From contig NZ_CP150218.1 of the NCBI RefSeq assembly GCF_037969875.1, forward strand, positions 3,410,001 to 3,474,000: 64,000 bases of DNA, in the 5' to 3' direction. The stretch is from Paenibacillus sp. FSL R7-0337 (lineage in GTDB: Bacteria; Bacillota; Bacilli; Paenibacillales; Paenibacillaceae). Made by a program: the position numbers and the translations under genes. Each line of letters opens with the position of its first letter. Within the stretch, counting starts at the first letter, position 1. Below are positions 25,792 to 36,016 of this stretch, piece after piece. The notes beneath the pieces are model-generated. The model made no database searches, was not told where the DNA came from, and worked only from the letters and a program-made list of their open reading frames with translations.

Positions 25792-27756
25792 CTACTCCTC
25801 CACCCACCCAAACGACCCCAGCACCCGCTCCAGCACCGCCTGCTGGCTCGCCGTGGCATTGGCGGTGTTCAGTGTGACGGTGAGCGTATAGACCACATCG
25901 TTGCGGCTGAAGATGATGATCTTCGTGCCCACCGGGATGCTGTTTTTGGTCTGCTCTATTATGAGTATCGTGGCTGGCATACCGGCGAAAGTGGTTTCTG
26001 TGATGCTTTTTACCTGCGGGCCCTTAGGATCTTGCTTGGTGTTCTGGTAATAGCTCTGCAGCTGGCTGACGGCATATTCCGGCGTAACCTCGGGGCTGGC
26101 ATAGAGCTGGAACCGGCCGCCAGTGAAGCGGTATTCCACGCTCTGGCTCTCAAACAGATCCTGAACCGGGCTCCACAGCCGCGGAATATCGAGCTTGTAG
26201 CCGTAGGTCTTGGAGGTCTTGGTGACCGACTTCTGGCTGAGCTGTGTATAATCCTCTGACGCCAGGCGTCCGAAGTTACTCTTCGTTTGGGCAAAATCAA
26301 TATCGATCGAATTCAGCACCTCTGTGAAGCGCGCCTGATCCCCACTCTGCCCTGGCCCGGAAGCCGCAACATATTCAAAATAATAACGGTACCCGTTCTT
26401 CAGCAGCAAAATCTGATATTCGGTACTCCACCCGCTGCCCGGATTAAGCCCGATCTCGTTAATCAGCACCGGCTCACCGGAGACCTTGCTTGCTACGCTG
26501 TCCTTCAAGGTGTAGGCCTCAGCCACATAGGTGTCACGGAGCTGAGACAGCAGTTCCTGGTTCCAGCTTGCCAGCGTGGAGCCCGCAGGGGCGGAGCTTA
26601 CTTTTACACGAAGATAACTCCCCTGCTTGCCTGCATAGTAGAGCTGCTGGTCATCTGCACTCCAGTCGGCAGGGACCTTGAGCGCAATCCCGTAGTCATC
26701 GTTGTAGCCTTCGCGCAGCCCGTTGCGGATAGTAGAGAGGTCGCGGAGCTTTCCGTCGGATGCGTCAAAAGAGGGCTGGAAAGAATTCAGCAGCGCCGCA
26801 TGTTTGCCCAGATCCTTATAATTCGCTGCATTGTCATCTGTCAGATAAATCTCATACAGCCTGCCTCCGGCATAATATTGCCTGCCCTCCCAGAGCGCGC
26901 CGCTCGAATCCTTGCTCACAGTCCGGGCGTAAGGAACCTTGGCCTTAGACACAGCCTCCCGGTCCAGCACAGTCTCCCCGCCCTCCTCCGAGGAGCGGAC
27001 CAGATTCTCCAGCAGCCCTTCGGGATCAAGCGGAACGGCAAGCGGCGAAGCGTGCACCTCCAGATAGTACCCGTTCTCTGCACTTGTAAAAGTCGCTACG
27101 CTCTCATTTCCTCCACTATCGCCTACCACCAGCCCCGGCGGATAGTTCATGCTCCACTCGAGAAAACTGTTGCCGATCCGGGTTTTGCCGGCGTCACTAT
27201 CAATCCCGCTCTGCGCTTCAACGCCTACTGCTGCCACCGGTGGAGTTAGCGTAACTAGTACCCCTCCGCCCTCCGCCGGATTTATCCGTGCACCGAGCAC
27301 TCCAGCCACGAACCTCAGCGGCACCATCAGCACACCGGATACCATACGCGGGGGCGCGGCGAGCTTGATTTTGACGCCATCCTTCCAGGCAGTCGTACTG
27401 CCTATCGTCATCGTACCGGTATGCGGCCCGTACATAACCTTCACCACATCCTCGCCTTGCAGGGAGACGGTGCTGCCGAAGGCTTTTTTGAAAATCCCCA
27501 ACGGGACCAGCAGCGTTCCATTCTCCGAAAAAGGCTTCGGAATCGTGACCGGCTTCCCGTTAACCGTTGCAGAAGCACTGCCCGCTTGAAGACTAAGCTG
27601 TAGCAATGCCCCCTCCGCCGCCTGGGCCTTTCCCACAGGAAATAGGCTGAGCAGCAACAATAGGACTACAATAACAGACACTCCGCGCCGTAGATGTCCC
27701 GCCCTGCTACAAGGTCTGGCTGTACCTGCCGCCTCCTCACTCTGTCGTCTGATCAT
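25792..27756 (-). CDS. Exported copper-amine-oxidase-N-domain protein
   Basis: 654 residues. A basic N-terminus and long hydrophobic core (GVSVIVVLLLLLSLFPVGKAQA) form a signal peptide, cleaved after AQA at about 46. Two copper-amine-oxidase N-terminal repeats follow (SATVNGKPVTIPKPF, LVPLGIFKKAFG; then TMTIGSTTAWKDGVK, MVPLRFVAGVLGA). This domain, despite its name, is a common wall or stalk module in Paenibacillus exported proteins. The rest (200-654) has repeated PsbP/lipoprotein-like beta segments starting GLVVGDSG, GIALKVPADWS and GYKLDIPRLWS. Its start overlaps the end of the HtrA-like gene by 20 bases, so the two are cotranscribed; perhaps a client or partner of the protease (inference). 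Confidence 0.83.
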   Translation of the reverse strand: MIRRQSEEAAGTARPCSRAGHLRRGVSVIVVLLLLLSLFPVGKAQAAEGALLQLSLQAGSASATVNGKPVTIPKPFSENGTLLVPLGIFKKAFGSTVSLQGEDVVKVMYGPHTGTMTIGSTTAWKDGVKIKLAAPPRMVSGVLMVPLRFVAGVLGARINPAEGGGVLVTLTPPVAAVGVEAQSGIDSDAGKTRIGNSFLEWSMNYPPGLVVGDSGGNESVATFTSAENGYYLEVHASPLAVPLDPEGLLENLVRSSEEGGETVLDREAVSKAKVPYARTVSKDSSGALWEGRQYYAGGRLYEIYLTDDNAANYKDLGKHAALLNSFQPSFDASDGKLRDLSTIRNGLREGYNDDYGIALKVPADWSADDQQLYYAGKQGSYLRVKVSSAPAGSTLASWNQELLSQLRDTYVAEAYTLKDSVASKVSGEPVLINEIGLNPGSGWSTEYQILLLKNGYRYYFEYVAASGPGQSGDQARFTEVLNSIDIDFAQTKSNFGRLASEDYTQLSQKSVTKTSKTYGYKLDIPRLWSPVQDLFESQSVEYRFTGGRFQLYASPEVTPEYAVSQLQSYYQNTKQDPKGPQVKSITETTFAGMPATILIIEQTKNSIPVGTKIIIFSRNDVVYTLTVTLNTANATASQQAVLERVLGSFGWVEE

Positions 27757-28924
27757 CGGTCTCCCCCTCCGTCTTAGCGGCGCTCACCAAAGGGTCACCT
27801 TGTCCAAGAACAAGGCTTCTGGCCACGATATCGCCGTCACTCTGCATCAGCAGCTTGACCACTGCCCCCGGCTTGTACTGTCTGAATAACTCATTAACAT
27901 CGACAAGTGAAGTTACCCGGTGTCCGTCTATCGCATAGAGGGCATCTCCTGGCGTGATCCCTGCCTTGCGCGCTTCAGCCGTAAGCACCTTCGTCACCGT
28001 CAATGGCTCCTGCCCCGGCAGTCCGACAATCACAGGCCAGCTCTCCTCAAGCTCCACTCCAAGGCTCGGACGCCGGACCTCTCCATATTGGAGCAGCTGA
28101 TTCATGATGTACTTCACCGTATCTGCGGGAATCGAGAAGCCCATATTTTCCACACCCACTGCTGCGAACTTCATACTGTTGACCCCGAGTACCTCCCCCT
28201 TCATATTGACCAGCGGTCCTCCGCTGTTGCCGGGATTGATCGCCGTATCGCTCTGGATCAGCCGGTAAGCCGCATCCACCGAACGGTTGAGACCGCTGAT
28301 TACGCCTACAGTAGCCGAATTTCTCAAGGAAAAAGAGATCGGCGTACCAATCGCTATAACTTTTTCGCCTACCTGAAGCTTGGTGACGCTGCCTGCGAAG
28401 GTTGCAGGCTTTAAGGCTTTGGCTTTGATTTTGACCAATGCAAGATCACTGAATTCGTCCGAGTATGTATCTGTGATGTTATAGCTCGTCCCGTCTGAGG
28501 TGACCACTACTGCCTTCTCCAGCCCTGCCATCACATGGGCATTGGTAATGATCCATCCGTCAGCCCTGACGATAATCCCGGAGCCGTGAGTCAGATTGTA
28601 GCGGTCATCCGGCCCGCCGGTTTCTCCGCCCGCTTTGCCGATAATGCCGACTACAGACGGCGAGACACTGCTTATGATTTGCGGAACCGGATCTGCTGCT
28701 GCGGGCTGGCTCCATTGTCCCTTACTCTCCTTTTGCACAATACCTGCTTGTCCGGCCTTCATTACGTTGACAGCCGGGCTTCTCTCAGCCGCTAATGCTC
28801 CTGCCTCTCCGTAGCCCACCCCATGAACAACACCGGCTGGACCTATGAATCCCGACAATGATATCAGCAGAATACCCGGCAGTACCACCTTGCCTCGGGC
28901 AATCCCGCTCCTCCCCATCCCCAT
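27737..28924 (-). CDS. HtrA/DegP-like trypsin-fold serine protease with one PDZ domain
   Basis: 395 residues. A hydrophobic stretch at 11-30 is a signal peptide or anchor. The chymotrypsin-fold domain has the full triad: His 130 (WIITNAHVMAG), Asp 160 (DEFSDLALVKI) and Ser 234 (NPGNSGGPLVN). A PDZ domain follows (ITPGDALYAIDGHRVTSLVDV). It probably degrades or refolds damaged proteins at the outer membrane face and wall. AAGGGGAG precedes the ATG. A 26-base motif also found upstream of minJ lies 21 bases before the start. The ORF overlaps the copper-amine-oxidase-domain gene downstream. Confidence 0.9.
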   Translation of the reverse strand: MGMGRSGIARGKVVLPGILLISLSGFIGPAGVVHGVGYGEAGALAAERSPAVNVMKAGQAGIVQKESKGQWSQPAAADPVPQIISSVSPSVVGIIGKAGGETGGPDDRYNLTHGSGIIVRADGWIITNAHVMAGLEKAVVVTSDGTSYNITDTYSDEFSDLALVKIKAKALKPATFAGSVTKLQVGEKVIAIGTPISFSLRNSATVGVISGLNRSVDAAYRLIQSDTAINPGNSGGPLVNMKGEVLGVNSMKFAAVGVENMGFSIPADTVKYIMNQLLQYGEVRRPSLGVELEESWPVIVGLPGQEPLTVTKVLTAEARKAGITPGDALYAIDGHRVTSLVDVNELFRQYKPGAVVKLLMQSDGDIVARSLVLGQGDPLVSAAKTEGETDDQTTE

Positions 28925-28944
28925 GCTCTCCCCTTCTTTCCTGC

Positions 28945-28970
28945 GCGCGAAGCATATGAATTCTTATCTT
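28945..28970 (-). promoter_or_regulatory. 26-base motif shared with the minJ upstream region
   Basis: On the plus strand it begins GCGCGAAGCATAT and ends ATTCTTATCTT; 24 of 26 bases match the copy at 57878-57903. Both copies sit just upstream of a minus-strand gene with a PDZ domain, in the same orientation. A common operator or promoter is likely; no factor can be named. Confidence 0.45.
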
Positions 28971-28971
28971 C

Positions 28972-29017
28972 AAAAAAAGACGCCTTTAGGATCGCCGCTG
29001 GCGGTAAAGGTGTCTTT
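28972..29017 (-). terminator. Minus-strand terminator after the small membrane protein
   Basis: AAAGACGCCTTTA pairs with TAAAGGTGTCTTT (one G-U), with an inner CGCC/GGCG stem, and a T7 run follows on the minus strand. It ends the small gene before the HtrA promoter. Confidence 0.75.
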
Positions 29018-29054
29018 AAGATGAGCTTGCATCTGAGGTTATGTGTGCCTTACT

Positions 29055-29264
29055 CTAGCTAAACCAGTTGATAATCATTGCATAATCGGATACCACAAAC
29101 ACCAGCAGACTTACCACTGCAAAACCGATAGCAAATTTGTTCTTCTGTGGAGCTCTAAGCAGCCGGACCACACCGATAAGTATCAGGATCGTGAATACAA
29201 TCATAAACGCATCGAAGGTATGAAATTTAGACGGTTCTTGCGCGGCAGCTTCTGCAAGCAGCAT
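29055..29264 (-). CDS. Small two-helix membrane protein
   Basis: 69 residues with hydrophobic segments at about 20-36 and 46-66 separated by a basic turn (LLRAPQKNK). GGAGGG lies eight bases before the ATG, and a terminator follows, which supports a real gene. It resembles short DUF2759-type proteins of Bacillota, but this is a weak match by eye. Function unknown. Confidence 0.65.
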   Translation of the reverse strand: MLLAEAAAQEPSKFHTFDAFMIVFTILILIGVVRLLRAPQKNKFAIGFAVVSLLVFVVSDYAMIINWFS

Positions 29265-29660
29265 GGCAATCCCTCCCTGAGAGTGTTGTCAAGCAAGTTT
29301 CTCTAATCCATATCACCTTCTATGTTATCGTTACCATTTCCGTCACGCAATAGAAATATTTTAAAAACGGTGTATTTGTCACAAAAAACATCCCTTATGA
29401 CTAAAACGCACCTCGAATTAGCGATATTTATCATTGACCGTTGTTGTTTTATTCATTTTTCAAGGAGCCAATCCACTTCAAACCAGCCTACAGCTGCTGC
29501 TATCCATTCAACGTAAAAGCTTCTCATTGAATCTTACGGCGGACATGCTGTAGATATGCCTAAACTGCTTGTCTCCTGTCTGTTTAATTTTCTTATATTA
29601 TAGTGTTACAATCAATCCTGAATTCTGAATACAGGCTATTAGAAAGAATGGTGAACCTGC
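29265..29660. other. Intergenic region, no gene seen
   Basis: AT-rich stretch between divergent genes. Short open frames exist but none has a ribosome site and protein-like composition. It must contain promoters for both neighbours; no strong pair of boxes was found. Confidence 0.5.
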
Positions 29661-29900
29661 TTGAAATACATCGAATTCGGAATCGGAAACACATGGTGGG
29701 TGCGAACAGAGATTGAACAGCCGGATGGCACAGAGGTCGAAGTACAAGGAATCGTCCGGCCAATTTTCTTTCGTTCCTTCTACATCCGGGTCTGGATTGG
29801 AAGAACCGTCTGGATTGCGGACTCACGGGAAGGGTTCAAACGGGGATCTAAAGCTACCCGCCGGTTCAAAATCATCCTGGGCATCCGCAGTGAGTTGTAG
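29661..29900 (+). CDS. DUF3977-like small protein
   Basis: 79 residues from a TTG start; the site upstream (GGTGA) is weak. The sequence KYIEFGIGNTWWVRTEIE, RVWIGRTVWIADSREGFK and FKIILGIRSE resembles the DUF3977 family of about 80 residues found in Bacillota. Basic, with many aromatic residues and no membrane segment. Function unknown. Alone between intergenic stretches, so probably monocistronic. Confidence 0.62.
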   Translation: MKYIEFGIGNTWWVRTEIEQPDGTEVEVQGIVRPIFFRSFYIRVWIGRTVWIADSREGFKRGSKATRRFKIILGIRSEL

Positions 29901-30061
29901 CGGGGAGCTGATACTATAAATTGCTGATCGGGCAGTATTGCTGTTACGTGTGTTTTTTGCTTACCGCTGGAGTGCAAGTGTGAGGGATATTTAAGTGGAA
30001 TTAGTACATCTAGTTTGGTGCAACCGTTGCATTTATAACAAACAGTTGGAAAAACAACACT

Positions 30062-30190
30062 TGTTCAGCCCGATTTTCGCTGAATCCGCAGAGTTCCATG
30101 GAGAGAAGTGGAGTTTTTCCAACTACGTTCGTACTCCACGCCATTCCAGCAATATTAAGTGCCTTATTTCCAACTACGTCTACTCTACAA
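30062..30190. repeat. Two degenerate units of the 51-bp intergenic repeat family
   Basis: TTTCCAACTACGT occurs at 30117 and again 51 bases later, AAGTG repeats at the same 51-base distance and TTCCA at 50. The second unit (ATTCCAGCAATATTAAGTGC) resembles ATTTCAGGTGCATTAGTGC of the array at 46.99 kb. No gene lies in 29901-30318. Confidence 0.55.
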
Positions 30191-30261
30191 GTTAGAGAAT
30201 AAGTAAGGGGGCGTTCTGTCTCCCCAAAATGTATGAAACTTGTGAAACCTGCCGCAATAGA

Positions 30262-30308
30262 TTAAAAACACCCCATGCCTCTCCTGTAAGAAGGGACATG
30301 GGGTATTA
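30262..30308 (-). terminator. Minus-strand terminator after uvrA
   Basis: ATACCCCATGTCCCTTCT pairs with AGGCATGGGGTGT on the minus strand, followed by a T run, 11 bases beyond the uvrA stop. Confidence 0.78.
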
Positions 30309-30318
30309 GGGTTATCAG

Positions 30319-33195
30319 CTACACCGTCTCAGAAGTCTGTAGTTCCATAGCCAACGTACGTTCCGTATCACGGATCAGGACAGGCTTCAGGTAGCGGCCA
30401 GTGTAGGATTCCTCAACAGTAATCAGCTTCTCCGGTGTTCCAGTGGCTAGGACCGTACCGCCGCCGCTGCCGCCTTCCGGTCCCATATCGACGATATAAT
30501 CGGCCGTCTTGATGACATCGAGATTATGCTCGATAACCAGAACCGATTCGCCTGAATCGACCAGACGGTGCAGTACCTCAAGCAGACGGCCGATGTCATC
30601 CACATGCAGGCCGGTTGTCGGCTCATCCAGGATATAGAGGGTCTTGCCGGTGCTGCGGCGGTACAGCTCCGAAGCCAGCTTCACACGCTGAGCTTCACCG
30701 CCGGACAGGGTGGTTCCCGGCTGGCCGATGTTAATATAACCCAGACCTACATCCAGCAAGGTCTGCATTTTGCGGTGAATCTTCGGAATGTTCTTAAAGA
30801 ACTCCGTTGCATCCTCCACTGTCATTTCCAGCACATCCGAGATATTTTTGCCTTTATATTTCACTTCCAGCGTCTCGCGGTTATACCGTTTGCCTTTGCA
30901 AACTTCACAGGGCACGTAGACATCCGGCAGGAAGTGCATCTCAATCTTGATGATCCCGTCTCCACGGCACGCCTCACAGCGGCCGCCCTTCACATTGAAG
31001 CTGAAGCGCCCCTTCTGGAAGCCGCGTACCTTGGCCTCATTCGTCTTGGAGAACAGATCACGGATATCATCGAACACGCCTGTGTACGTAGCCGGATTGG
31101 AGCGCGGAGTACGTCCAATAGGGGACTGGTCAATTTCGATGACCTTGTCCAGATTCTCCAGGCCGCGGATTTCTTTGTGCAAGCCTGGGCGAACCTTGAC
31201 CGCCTTGTTAAGCTGGCGGGCCAGACTCTTGTAGAGAATCTCGTTAATGAGCGAAGATTTGCCTGACCCGGATACGCCGGTTACCGCTGTGAACACACCG
31301 AGCGGAATCTTTACATTCACATTCTTCAGGTTATTCTCCTTCGCTCCACGGATCTCGATCCAGCGTTCATTATCGGTTGGCCGCCGCTTAGCAGTCACCG
31401 GGATGAACTTGCGTCCGCTCAAGTATTCACCGGTCAGGGAACCGGGGTCCTTCATAATCTCCTCCGGGGTCCCTTGGGCAATGATTTGGCCGCCGTGTTT
31501 GCCAGCTCCCGGTCCAATGTCGATAATATAGTCAGCCGCCATCATGGTATCCTCATCATGCTCAACAACAATGAGCGTATTGCCGAGGTCACGCATATGG
31601 GCCAGTGTAGCAATCAGGCGGTCATTATCCCGCTGATGCAGGCCGATACTTGGCTCATCCAGAATATAGAGGACTCCCATCAGACTGGAGCCGATCTGGG
31701 TAGCCAGCCTGATGCGCTGGGCTTCCCCGCCGGATAGAGAACCTGCTGCCCGGCTAAGGGTCAGATAGTTCAGCCCCACATTCACCAGGAAGCCTAGCCG
31801 GCTGCTGATTTCCTTGAGGATCAGATTGGCAATCGCTGTTTCTTTCTCACTAAGCTTCAGATCTGCGAAAAAGTCCAGGCAATCCCCAATGGAAAGATCC
31901 GTCACATCGGCAACATTCCGCTCATTGATGGTCACCGCCAGAATCTCTTTCTTGAGCCGCTTTCCCTTACACGAATGGCAGGGCTTGGCGCTCATGAAGC
32001 CTTCAATGAACTCACGGATACCCTCAGAGGCTGTATCACGGTACCGGCGCTCCAGATTAGGAATTATTCCCTCAAACGCAACGAGAGCGTCTTTGCGCTG
32101 GCCGAAGTCGTTCTCATACCGGAAGCGGATCTTCTCGCTGCCCGTTCCGTGCAGCAGCTTGTTCATATGCTCTGGCGACAGGCTGCTGACCGGTACATTC
32201 TGCGGTATTTTGAAATGCTCGCATACAGATTTCAGGAACTGTGGATAGTAGTTCGACGTACTGCCTGTCCAGGCCAGGAAAGCTCCTTCTTCAATGGACT
32301 TCTCCATATCCGGGATCAGCAGATCGGGATCGACTACCATATTCATCCCCAGCCCGTCACACTCAGGGCAGGCCCCAAATGGGCTGTTGAAGGAGAACAT
32401 GCGCGGCGCCAGCTCTTCTATGCTGAATCCGCAGACTGGACAAGCAAAGCTGGCACTGAACAACAGCTCTTCCTGGCCCATCACATCAACGAGAATCTGA
32501 CCGCCGGACAGCTTCAGCGCAGTCTCCAAAGAATCGGTAAGCCGGGTCTCGATATCATCCTTAATCACAATCCGGTCAACAACAACCTCAATCGTATGCT
32601 TTTTATTCTTCTCCAGTACAATATCTTCCGTCACTTCGCGTAGTTCACCATCCACACGTACACGGACGAAGCCTTGCTTCGAGATATCTGTGAAGAGACC
32701 CTTATGCTCACCCTTACGGCCGGAAATGACTGGGGCCAGAATCTGCAGGCGAGTCTTCTCCGGGTATTGCATAATCCGGTCCACCATCTGTTCGACGGTC
32801 TGCGAAGTGATCTCTATGCCATGATCCGGACAATGCGGATGGCCAACCCGGGCAAAAAGCAGCCGCAGATAGTCATAGATTTCCGTAACCGTCCCTACCG
32901 TGGAACGCGGGTTACGGCTAGTAGTCTTCTGATCAATCGATATGGCCGGAGAGAGTCCGTCGATGGAATCTACATCCGGCTTCTCCATCTGGCCCAGGAA
33001 CTGGCGGGCATACGCAGACAAAGACTCCACATACCGGCGTTGTCCCTCGGCGTAGATGGTGTCGAAGGCCAGGGAGGATTTACCCGAACCGCTCAGCCCC
33101 GTTAGCACGACGAAGCGGTCACGCGGAATCGTTACGTCGATGTTCTTGAGATTATGGGCCCTTGCGCCCTTGATTACTATACTTTCATGTGCCAA
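30319..33195 (-). CDS. uvrA: Excinuclease ABC subunit A
   Basis: 958 residues, full length. Two ABC modules: Walker [10 protein letters not shown] near 32 and GVSGSGKSS near 643, with signature [13 protein letters not shown] and [13 protein letters not shown]. Zinc-binding cysteines are intact ([10 protein letters not shown] and [17 protein letters not shown]). UvrA recognises damaged DNA and loads UvrB in nucleotide excision repair. Start TTG 33195 has AAAGGAG nine bases upstream. Usually uvrB precedes uvrA directly in Bacillota; here the two are both on the minus strand with uvrB upstream but separated by 648 bases of repeats. Confidence 0.98.
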   Translation of the reverse strand: MAHESIVIKGARAHNLKNIDVTIPRDRFVVLTGLSGSGKSSLAFDTIYAEGQRRYVESLSAYARQFLGQMEKPDVDSIDGLSPAISIDQKTTSRNPRSTVGTVTEIYDYLRLLFARVGHPHCPDHGIEITSQTVEQMVDRIMQYPEKTRLQILAPVISGRKGEHKGLFTDISKQGFVRVRVDGELREVTEDIVLEKNKKHTIEVVVDRIVIKDDIETRLTDSLETALKLSGGQILVDVMGQEELLFSASFACPVCGFSIEELAPRMFSFNSPFGACPECDGLGMNMVVDPDLLIPDMEKSIEEGAFLAWTGSTSNYYPQFLKSVCEHFKIPQNVPVSSLSPEHMNKLLHGTGSEKIRFRYENDFGQRKDALVAFEGIIPNLERRYRDTASEGIREFIEGFMSAKPCHSCKGKRLKKEILAVTINERNVADVTDLSIGDCLDFFADLKLSEKETAIANLILKEISSRLGFLVNVGLNYLTLSRAAGSLSGGEAQRIRLATQIGSSLMGVLYILDEPSIGLHQRDNDRLIATLAHMRDLGNTLIVVEHDEDTMMAADYIIDIGPGAGKHGGQIIAQGTPEEIMKDPGSLTGEYLSGRKFIPVTAKRRPTDNERWIEIRGAKENNLKNVNVKIPLGVFTAVTGVSGSGKSSLINEILYKSLARQLNKAVKVRPGLHKEIRGLENLDKVIEIDQSPIGRTPRSNPATYTGVFDDIRDLFSKTNEAKVRGFQKGRFSFNVKGGRCEACRGDGIIKIEMHFLPDVYVPCEVCKGKRYNRETLEVKYKGKNISDVLEMTVEDATEFFKNIPKIHRKMQTLLDVGLGYINIGQPGTTLSGGEAQRVKLASELYRRSTGKTLYILDEPTTGLHVDDIGRLLEVLHRLVDSGESVLVIEHNLDVIKTADYIVDMGPEGGSGGGTVLATGTPEKLITVEESYTGRYLKPVLIRDTERTLAMELQTSETV

Positions 33196-33438
33196 CGGTA
33201 CCTCTCCTTTAAGGGGAATTTAAAATGCAAAAACATTTTAGGAAAATATTTTCGATCCCTCCCAAACCCTCCCTTCCAAGGGAGGGCCCCAAGGGTTGCA
33301 CCCTCTGGACACCCGCAAGCTCGGCGGAAGGAATTAGGCGGGTGAATGGACGACTACTGGGGCAGTGGGCCCGCTAACCCCTACGGGGCCGCTGTACTAT
33401 TAGAGCAGGTTACGGCTCGCTGCTGCTTGCCGACAACG

Positions 33439-33771
33439 CTGTCCCTCCGGGATACGCGCCAAGAGCTTAACTGCAGGCTGTTCCTTCGGAATGCGCAAAG
33501 GGCTGCAACAACGGGCTGTCCCTTCGGGATACGCGCTAAGAGCTCAACTGCGGGCTATTCCTTCGGAATGCGCAAAGGGCTGCAACAACGGGCTGTCCCT
33601 CCGGGATACGCGCCAAGAGCTTAACTGCGGGCTGTTCCTGCGGAATGCGCGCCAAGAGCTTAACTGCGGGCTGTTCCTGCGGAATGCGCAAAAGACTTCA
33701 ACAGCACGCTGTCCCTCCGGGATACGCGCTAAGGGCTTAACAGCGGGCTGTCCCTTCGGGATACGCAAGGA
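33439..33771. repeat. Tandem array of nine 38-39 bp hairpin units between uvrB and uvrA
   Basis: Units begin at 33439, 33478, 33516, 33555, 33593, 33632, 33671, 33709 and 33748 (the last partial). Each opens with CTGTCCCTTCGGGATACGC or CTGTTCCTTCGGAATGCGC, a small perfect hairpin (CCC-TTC-GGG or TTCC-TTC-GGAA), followed by a variable stretch such as CAAGAGCTTAACTGCGGG. The two forms alternate at first. The 33198-33438 stretch before it holds a CCCTCCC/GGGAGGG hairpin near 33266 and no gene. Confidence 0.9.
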
Positions 33772-33843
33772 CGTGGCCCCTTTATCTTCAAAAGGAACGG
33801 CCTGAATAGCACCGTTCCCTGGATCGTTAACTTCAGCGCCGGG

Positions 33844-35835
33844 TTACTCTGCCCGCAGTTCAAGCAAGGCATCGCGCAGCTCGGCGGCGCGTTCGAATTG
33901 CAGGTTCTTGGCGGCGTCCTTCATCTCGGCCTCCAGGCGCTGCATCAGGCTCTGTTTGTCTTTCTTGTTCAGCTTGCCGCCGACACCGGTGAGGTAATCG
34001 GCCTTGGACTCGGCCACCTTGGTCGCCTCGATGATGTCGCGGACCTTTTTGTTGATGGTTGTCGGGGTAATCCCGTGCTTCTCATTATGAGCCATTTGAA
34101 TCTCACGGCGGCGCTGGGTTTCGCTCATTGCCTTCTCCATGGAATCTGTTATGCGGTCCCCATACAAAATAACACGCCCGTCAGAGTTACGCGCGGCCCG
34201 CCCGATCGTCTGGATCAGCGAACGCTCGGAACGGAGGAACCCTTCCTTATCGGCATCCAGGATGGCGACAAGCGAGACCTCCGGCAGGTCAAGACCCTCT
34301 CTAAGCAGGTTAATACCGACCAGCACGTGGAAGGTACCCAGACGGAGATCACGCAGGATTGCCATCCGCTCCAGCGTCTTGATATCAGAGTGCATATAAC
34401 GTACCTTGATGCCAATCTCCTTGAAGTAGTCCGTCAGGTCCTCAGACATCTTCTTCGTAAGGGTGGTAACGAGTACACGTTCATCGCGTTCTACCCGGTC
34501 ACGGATTTCACTAATCAGATCATCGATCTGTCCTTCGGTAGGACGCACTTCTATAATCGGGTCAAGCAGACCGGTAGGACGGATAATCTGCTGAACCATA
34601 GTGTCGCAATGCTCCATCTCATAAGGTCCCGGTGTGGCAGACACATATACAATCTGGCTCACCTTGTCTTCGAATTCCTCGAACTGCAGCGGACGGTTAT
34701 CCAGCGCAGACGGCAGGCGGAATCCATGCTCCACCAGGACGGTCTTACGCGCACGGTCACCATTATACATCGCCCGGATCTGCGGAAGCGTAGCATGGGA
34801 CTCGTCGATCACAATCAGCATATCATCCGGGAAATAGTCCATCAGCGTATAAGGAGTAGCTCCCGGCTCACGGAAGGTAAGCGGACCGGAATAGTTCTCG
34901 ATTCCCGAACAAAAGCCGACTTCCTTCATCATCTCGATATCATAACGGGTCCGCTGCTCCAGGCGCTGAGCCTCCAGCAGCTTGCCTGCTCCATTAAGCA
35001 CAGCCAGCCGCTCCTCAAGCTCACGTTCAATATTAACAAGGGCTACACGCATCGTCTCTTCCTGGGTGACAAAGTGGGACGCAGGGAAGATCGCAATATG
35101 ATCTCGTTCGCCGATCAGTTCGCCTGTCAGAACGTCTATCTCCGTGATCCGCTCGATCTCGTCTCCGAACAATTCAACCCGGATCGCATGTTCTCCCTGG
35201 GATGCCGGGAAGATCTCAACGACATCCCCGCGTACACGGAACGTACCGCGCACAAAATTAATATCGTTACGCTGATACTGGATATCTACGAGCCGGCTCA
35301 GAATCTGATTACGCGGCTTCTCCATCCCTACCCGCAGCGAGAGCAGCAAGCTTCCATATTCCTTCGGCGAACCGAGGCCATAAATACACGACACACTCGC
35401 CACAATAATAACGTCACGGCGTTCGAACAACGAGCTGGTTGCAGAGTGGCGGAGCTTGTCGATTTCTTCATTTATGCTGGAGTCTTTCTCAATGTAGGTA
35501 TCAGAGGAAGGAATGTACGCCTCAGGCTGGTAGTAATCGTAGTAACTGACGAAGTAATCCACGGAATTGCTTGGAAAAAATTCTTTGAACTCACTCGCCA
35601 GCTGTGCAGCAAGCGTCTTGTTGTGCGCAATGACCAGCGTCGGGCGGTTCAATTTGGAAATCACTTGCGCGATGGTAAAGGTCTTGCCTGTACCTGTCGC
35701 TCCCAGCAGCGTCTGGTGCTTCTTGCCCTGCCGGATGCCGTCCACTAACTCTTCTATGGCATGAGGCTGATCGCCCTGGGGTGTATACTCGGACTCCAGT
35801 TCAAAAGTCTTCGTACTGACGACAATATCACTCAT
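33844..35835 (-). CDS. uvrB: Excinuclease ABC subunit B
   Basis: 663 residues. Walker [10 protein letters not shown] near 44, DEAD-like IDESHATL, the beta-hairpin region ([20 protein letters not shown]), motif VI (QTIGRAARN) and a C-terminal UVR domain ([16 protein letters not shown]) are present. UvrB is the damage-verifying helicase-like subunit that recruits UvrC. ATG 35835 has GGGGAGACGG upstream. The long gap to uvrA carries the hairpin array, which could separate or attenuate transcription. Confidence 0.98.
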   Translation of the reverse strand: MSDIVVSTKTFELESEYTPQGDQPHAIEELVDGIRQGKKHQTLLGATGTGKTFTIAQVISKLNRPTLVIAHNKTLAAQLASEFKEFFPSNSVDYFVSYYDYYQPEAYIPSSDTYIEKDSSINEEIDKLRHSATSSLFERRDVIIVASVSCIYGLGSPKEYGSLLLSLRVGMEKPRNQILSRLVDIQYQRNDINFVRGTFRVRGDVVEIFPASQGEHAIRVELFGDEIERITEIDVLTGELIGERDHIAIFPASHFVTQEETMRVALVNIERELEERLAVLNGAGKLLEAQRLEQRTRYDIEMMKEVGFCSGIENYSGPLTFREPGATPYTLMDYFPDDMLIVIDESHATLPQIRAMYNGDRARKTVLVEHGFRLPSALDNRPLQFEEFEDKVSQIVYVSATPGPYEMEHCDTMVQQIIRPTGLLDPIIEVRPTEGQIDDLISEIRDRVERDERVLVTTLTKKMSEDLTDYFKEIGIKVRYMHSDIKTLERMAILRDLRLGTFHVLVGINLLREGLDLPEVSLVAILDADKEGFLRSERSLIQTIGRAARNSDGRVILYGDRITDSMEKAMSETQRRREIQMAHNEKHGITPTTINKKVRDIIEATKVAESKADYLTGVGGKLNKKDKQSLMQRLEAEMKDAAKNLQFERAAELRDALLELRAE

Positions 35836-36016
35836 TTGCCCGTCTCCCCTCTATCGTCTAGAATATATGAATATATTATAATTTTAACCCTAATTATCCT
35901 TCATCCATACCATACTGAAAAATATGGAAGATAGGAATGCACGTTCCCGTTTATTATACAGCGTTGCCCAGACTGTTGCAAACCATAATATATAGAAATT
36001 TAAGGAGCCTGAATTT

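Noticed and set aside
29322..29516. Short frame before the DUF3977-like gene
   Set aside because: No ribosome site and protein-like content is absent.
33439..33771. CRISPR array
   Set aside because: Units are back to back without spacers of even length and no cas gene is near.
33491..33805. Open frames over the uvrA-uvrB repeats
   Set aside because: Composition follows the repeat units and no start signal is present.
33898..35748. 616-codon frame opposite uvrB
   Set aside because: Shadow of a G+C-rich gene; no family features.
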